A stretch of 64,000 nt of DNA. Source: Lanius collurio (taxonomy: Eukaryota > Chordata > Aves > Passeriformes > Laniidae). Positions 1 through 64,000 of the stretch are shown in pieces; position 1 is the first letter of the stretch, and the number at the start of each line of letters is the position of its first letter. The notes beneath the pieces were generated by a model. The model saw nothing but the letters and a program-made list of their open reading frames with translations, was not told where the DNA came from and did no database searches. A program made the position numbers and the translations under genes. The DNA lies in NCBI GenBank assembly GCA_020086605.1, contig JACBWW010000008.1, positions 28,136,250 through 28,200,249 of the forward strand, given 5' to 3'.

Positions 1-1484
1 TAAGCTTCAAGGGGTTACTACAATGATTTTTGACGGATCCCTAAATAAATACTTCCCAGAGTGTTGTGCAGAAATTCCTGCACAGCTTCTGATAGCTGCT
101 GAAGTATCTAAATCTTTCACCTCTAAAATCATCCCAAAGTATTTCTTGGACAACTCCATATTTTGTTGTGATTGCATTCACCAATCACCTGCCATGTGTT
201 TACCTGCTCTAACACAAAGAGCTTTATCTCCCTAGTTTTTCTTCCTTTTTTATTGTACAGGCTATCAAAAAGGCCAAGAAGTGTTAGAATCTCCTTCAAA
301 ACATTTGTTGAACTTTGGGATTTACCAATCACACTGTGAGAGCTACAGAACAGGAACTCTGCAGCCAGCAGCACTCAGCTGACTCTTCTCCATTGTGTAA
401 CATCTTCTCCCAACTTCCCTTCTTCCCACAGCTGGTTAGACAGTAAATGAACAAAACCAAACAGGGACAATACTGATGTGGTTGGGATGCAGGAAGCATT
501 AAAAAAATACTCTCCTTCTGTAAAGGAGGAAAGAAAATAATCCAGACATGGATTATCATAATCAAAATTACTTGCTCCACAGCTGGATGACAAGCCTATA
601 GCATACCAAGTTCTTGGTGGTACAAAGGAATCTGGTTTTCAGGATTCATGATGGCATGCATGGAAGATGATCAAATGAGAAGGCTCCTACATGTAATGAC
701 TGTTGCAGAGTCACTTAGTACACAGTGACCCAAAAGAAAGATGGGATAATCAACACTAAGCACAACCAAACCCCCTATATTTTAAACTTGTGAAGCTTCA
801 CATCTCTTGCAGCATTTATTATGAAAATTGCTGGCCATTCCTCACTAAATGAAGAACTGATGTAAAGCAGCATTAAGTTGAACTACTATAAGGATTAAAA
901 ACTATTTCTGTTTGCAGTTCAAGACTTGGCTTATAAAAATTATGTCAAGTAGCCACATTTAGCTGTCCCAGTCCAGCTGAATCATGATGCATGGTACTAA
1001 TCCAATGGTTAATTAAAGCAATGGATCAGCCTTATGTACATCCCATGGTTTGCTAAAGAACAGCAGCAGGTATGACTAGAACACGTTTGACATGACTGTG
1101 ATACTGAATACATAAGCACTGTTTGCAATAGGCTTGCAAATTGTCTACAGTAAAACCTCTATAGGACAAAAACCCACAGCTAGAAAATTTAGAATTTTAG
1201 TCTTTTTCACTACTTGATCAGTAGTGTGTTTTGCTGATTGCTATAATTACCAGAGGTAGAAAGAAGAACTGTGAGTGTGCTTTGGCACTGAATAAAGGCT
1301 AAAGAGCCTATTCATGGCTTGCGAGAGGCAGATATGGGAAGAAAAGCTATTAATTTGTCTTGAAAATTTGGAGATTGGAAATCTAAGTAACAATTCAAGA
1401 ACAGAGAGCTATTTTCCTCTCTGGCTCATTCTTGTTCCAATCCAATGAACAGTATGTGTAGCATATATTTGAACAGTCCCTTAC
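1..1484 (-). other. UNC13B intron, 3' side truncated by window edge
   Basis: Intronic sequence downstream of the exon at 1485-1637. I looked for the expected next coding block (LTLF...CEKTVLKR) on the minus strand and did not find it. No repeats, genes or strong motifs are seen. Confidence 0.8.
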
Positions 1485-62725
<61,241 letters not shown>

Positions 62726-64000
62726 CTGAAGTGGGGGAAGAGAAAAGAACAACATGAAATTACTTTCCAGGAACACCAGAAAAAAGTATTTGTATTATAT
62801 TCTGTGAAAAGGGTAACAGACCACACTGCATGCAGGCAAATGCATACAGAAACTCGTTCAAGCACCTCCAGTGACCAAGATGCCAGGGTAAGTCATACAG
62901 ACACAGACAGACTATGCAATTTCATTGAACAGCTAGGACTGGAACCTGAAGAGCCTGTTCAGTGCAACTCCTCATTCAAAAGGCAGTCTTGAAGACAAAC
63001 GTTTTATTTTTTTTCAAACTTCAACAAGTTATTGGAGAGCTCCTGTTACTACAGGTCGCTACATAACATGAATGCTGTCATAATGAAGATGTTATAAATT
63101 GAAAGCCCTTGTATGAAATGCACAAGTGACAGAAACATGAACCTCTGTATGAACATTTGTGAGCTTTGCTCGTGCCCAAATGCAAAGACTCTTTAGTCCC
63201 CTAAGCACAAAGGTCCCATTACAGATTCACCCATTTTTTGGAAAGTATTTCATTTCCAACAGGCATGAAGCAAGGGCCACCACCTGCAGCTCAACTGGGA
63301 TTTCATGGTGTGATGGAAAACACAATAGACTGCAAATGTGGGGATTCATATTTAGGAATTCAAACCACGTTCTTATGTTTATATTAGGAGTGCCTTCATA
63401 GAGTGATGTTCTGTTTCTCTGAAGATCCATCAGTGGACTAATTAGAAGTGATAAGTACTTGAACACTTGAAATGTACCTGGAAGAAATGGTTACCTGTAA
63501 CCGGAAACCTCCTTGTTTCAGCTCACAGGTCATATGTTCTCCTGCACTCCCTGAAAGAAATGCTGCTTTCACACAGGACTAAGCAAGTCATGATGCAAAC
63601 AGTTAAAATCCAACCTCAAATAATCATATCTGCCAAGAGAATAAGGAGGGTGCAACTTGCACACAGAGAAAAAGTATTTCCAGCCATGGGACTTACAACC
63701 TTAAGAGTCAAAAAAGTAAAGGAGTTTAAGTCAGGAAGTAAGATCCAACTTTATGCAAGATAAAAGAACACAGCTCCAAAAGAAAGTTCTTTTTTTCTTT
63801 GATTTTATTTTCCTTTTTCTTTCCAACCTGTGCTTTGGGTAAGCTGTGCAACCCCAGACTGTTCACAGGTAGTAGACAAAGACTCCCAAGAAGAACAGAA
63901 ATAACCAAGAAGAAGGAGTTCTTTTTGAGGTATCAACTTGAACAGAAGAAAATGTCCAAACTTTGTAGTTTTGTGAGTCCTACAACTTCAGGGATAGGCA
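62726..64000 (-). other. UNC13B intron, 5' side truncated by window edge
   Basis: Intronic sequence upstream of the first visible exon. I looked for the calmodulin-binding exon (RAKANWLRAF type) and did not find it. No repeats are recognised. Confidence 0.75.

Noticed and set aside
129..374. Minus-strand NVLKEILTLLG as a possible next UNC13B exon (VLKRVLKEL region)
   Set aside because: Only a loose resemblance. The surrounding residues and splice sites do not fit the conserved CEKTVLKRVLKEL block.

Overview
The window is vertebrate, almost certainly avian, genomic DNA. It is AT-rich, with intron-split coding sequence, CR1-type LINE 3' ends and a solo LTR of a type I associate with birds. Almost all of it (1485-62725) is one minus-strand gene, a Munc13/UNC13 synaptic vesicle-priming factor. 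By paralogue-diagnostic residues it is best called UNC13B (Munc13-2). I assembled 22 consecutive coding exons. Every junction is GT-AG and phase-compatible, and together they give 2672 nt, or 890 complete codons plus 2 nt. Both gene ends lie outside the window: the N-terminal region beyond 64000, and the last MUN exons, C2C domain and 3' UTR below position 1.

Layout in transcription order, right to left: a pre-C1 linker (exons at 62679, 58276 and 56505); the diacylglycerol-binding C1 zinc finger (55639-55858); the C1-C2B linker and the Ca2+/phospholipid-binding C2B domain (47650, 47202, 38330); then the MUN domain from about 37.4 kb down to 1.5 kb (15 exons), including MHD1 with its N..F pair. 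Residue numbers in the entries count from the first codon of the 62679-62725 exon (residue 1) to residue 890. The three largest introns are 8.7, 8.0 and 7.8 kb.

The remaining DNA is intronic. It holds three CR1 fragments (24585, 34150, 56190), a solo ERV-type LTR (19987-20533) with an imperfect 5-bp target duplication and an internal 62-bp duplication, a diverged 114-bp-period tandem duplication (about 52.06-52.27 kb), microsatellites and homopolymer runs, a possible L2-like fossil near 19.1-19.45 kb, and a few inverted repeats and motif-like sites. I see no tRNA, rRNA, CRISPR, operon or bacterial-type feature, and no convincing second gene. Most open frames are chance frames or antisense shadows of exons. 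Two plus-strand intronic frames (3182-3508 and 49768-50031) look more protein-like than chance but are unrecognised.

I did not find an undescribed biological system. The value of the window is an accurate exon map of one avian UNC13B locus plus a few intronic elements worth checking. Comparisons with mammalian UNC13A/B/C rest on general knowledge of those proteins, not on a search. Human UNC13B is at 9p13, a region largely syntenic with the bird Z chromosome, so Z linkage is a reasonable inference that cannot be seen here.
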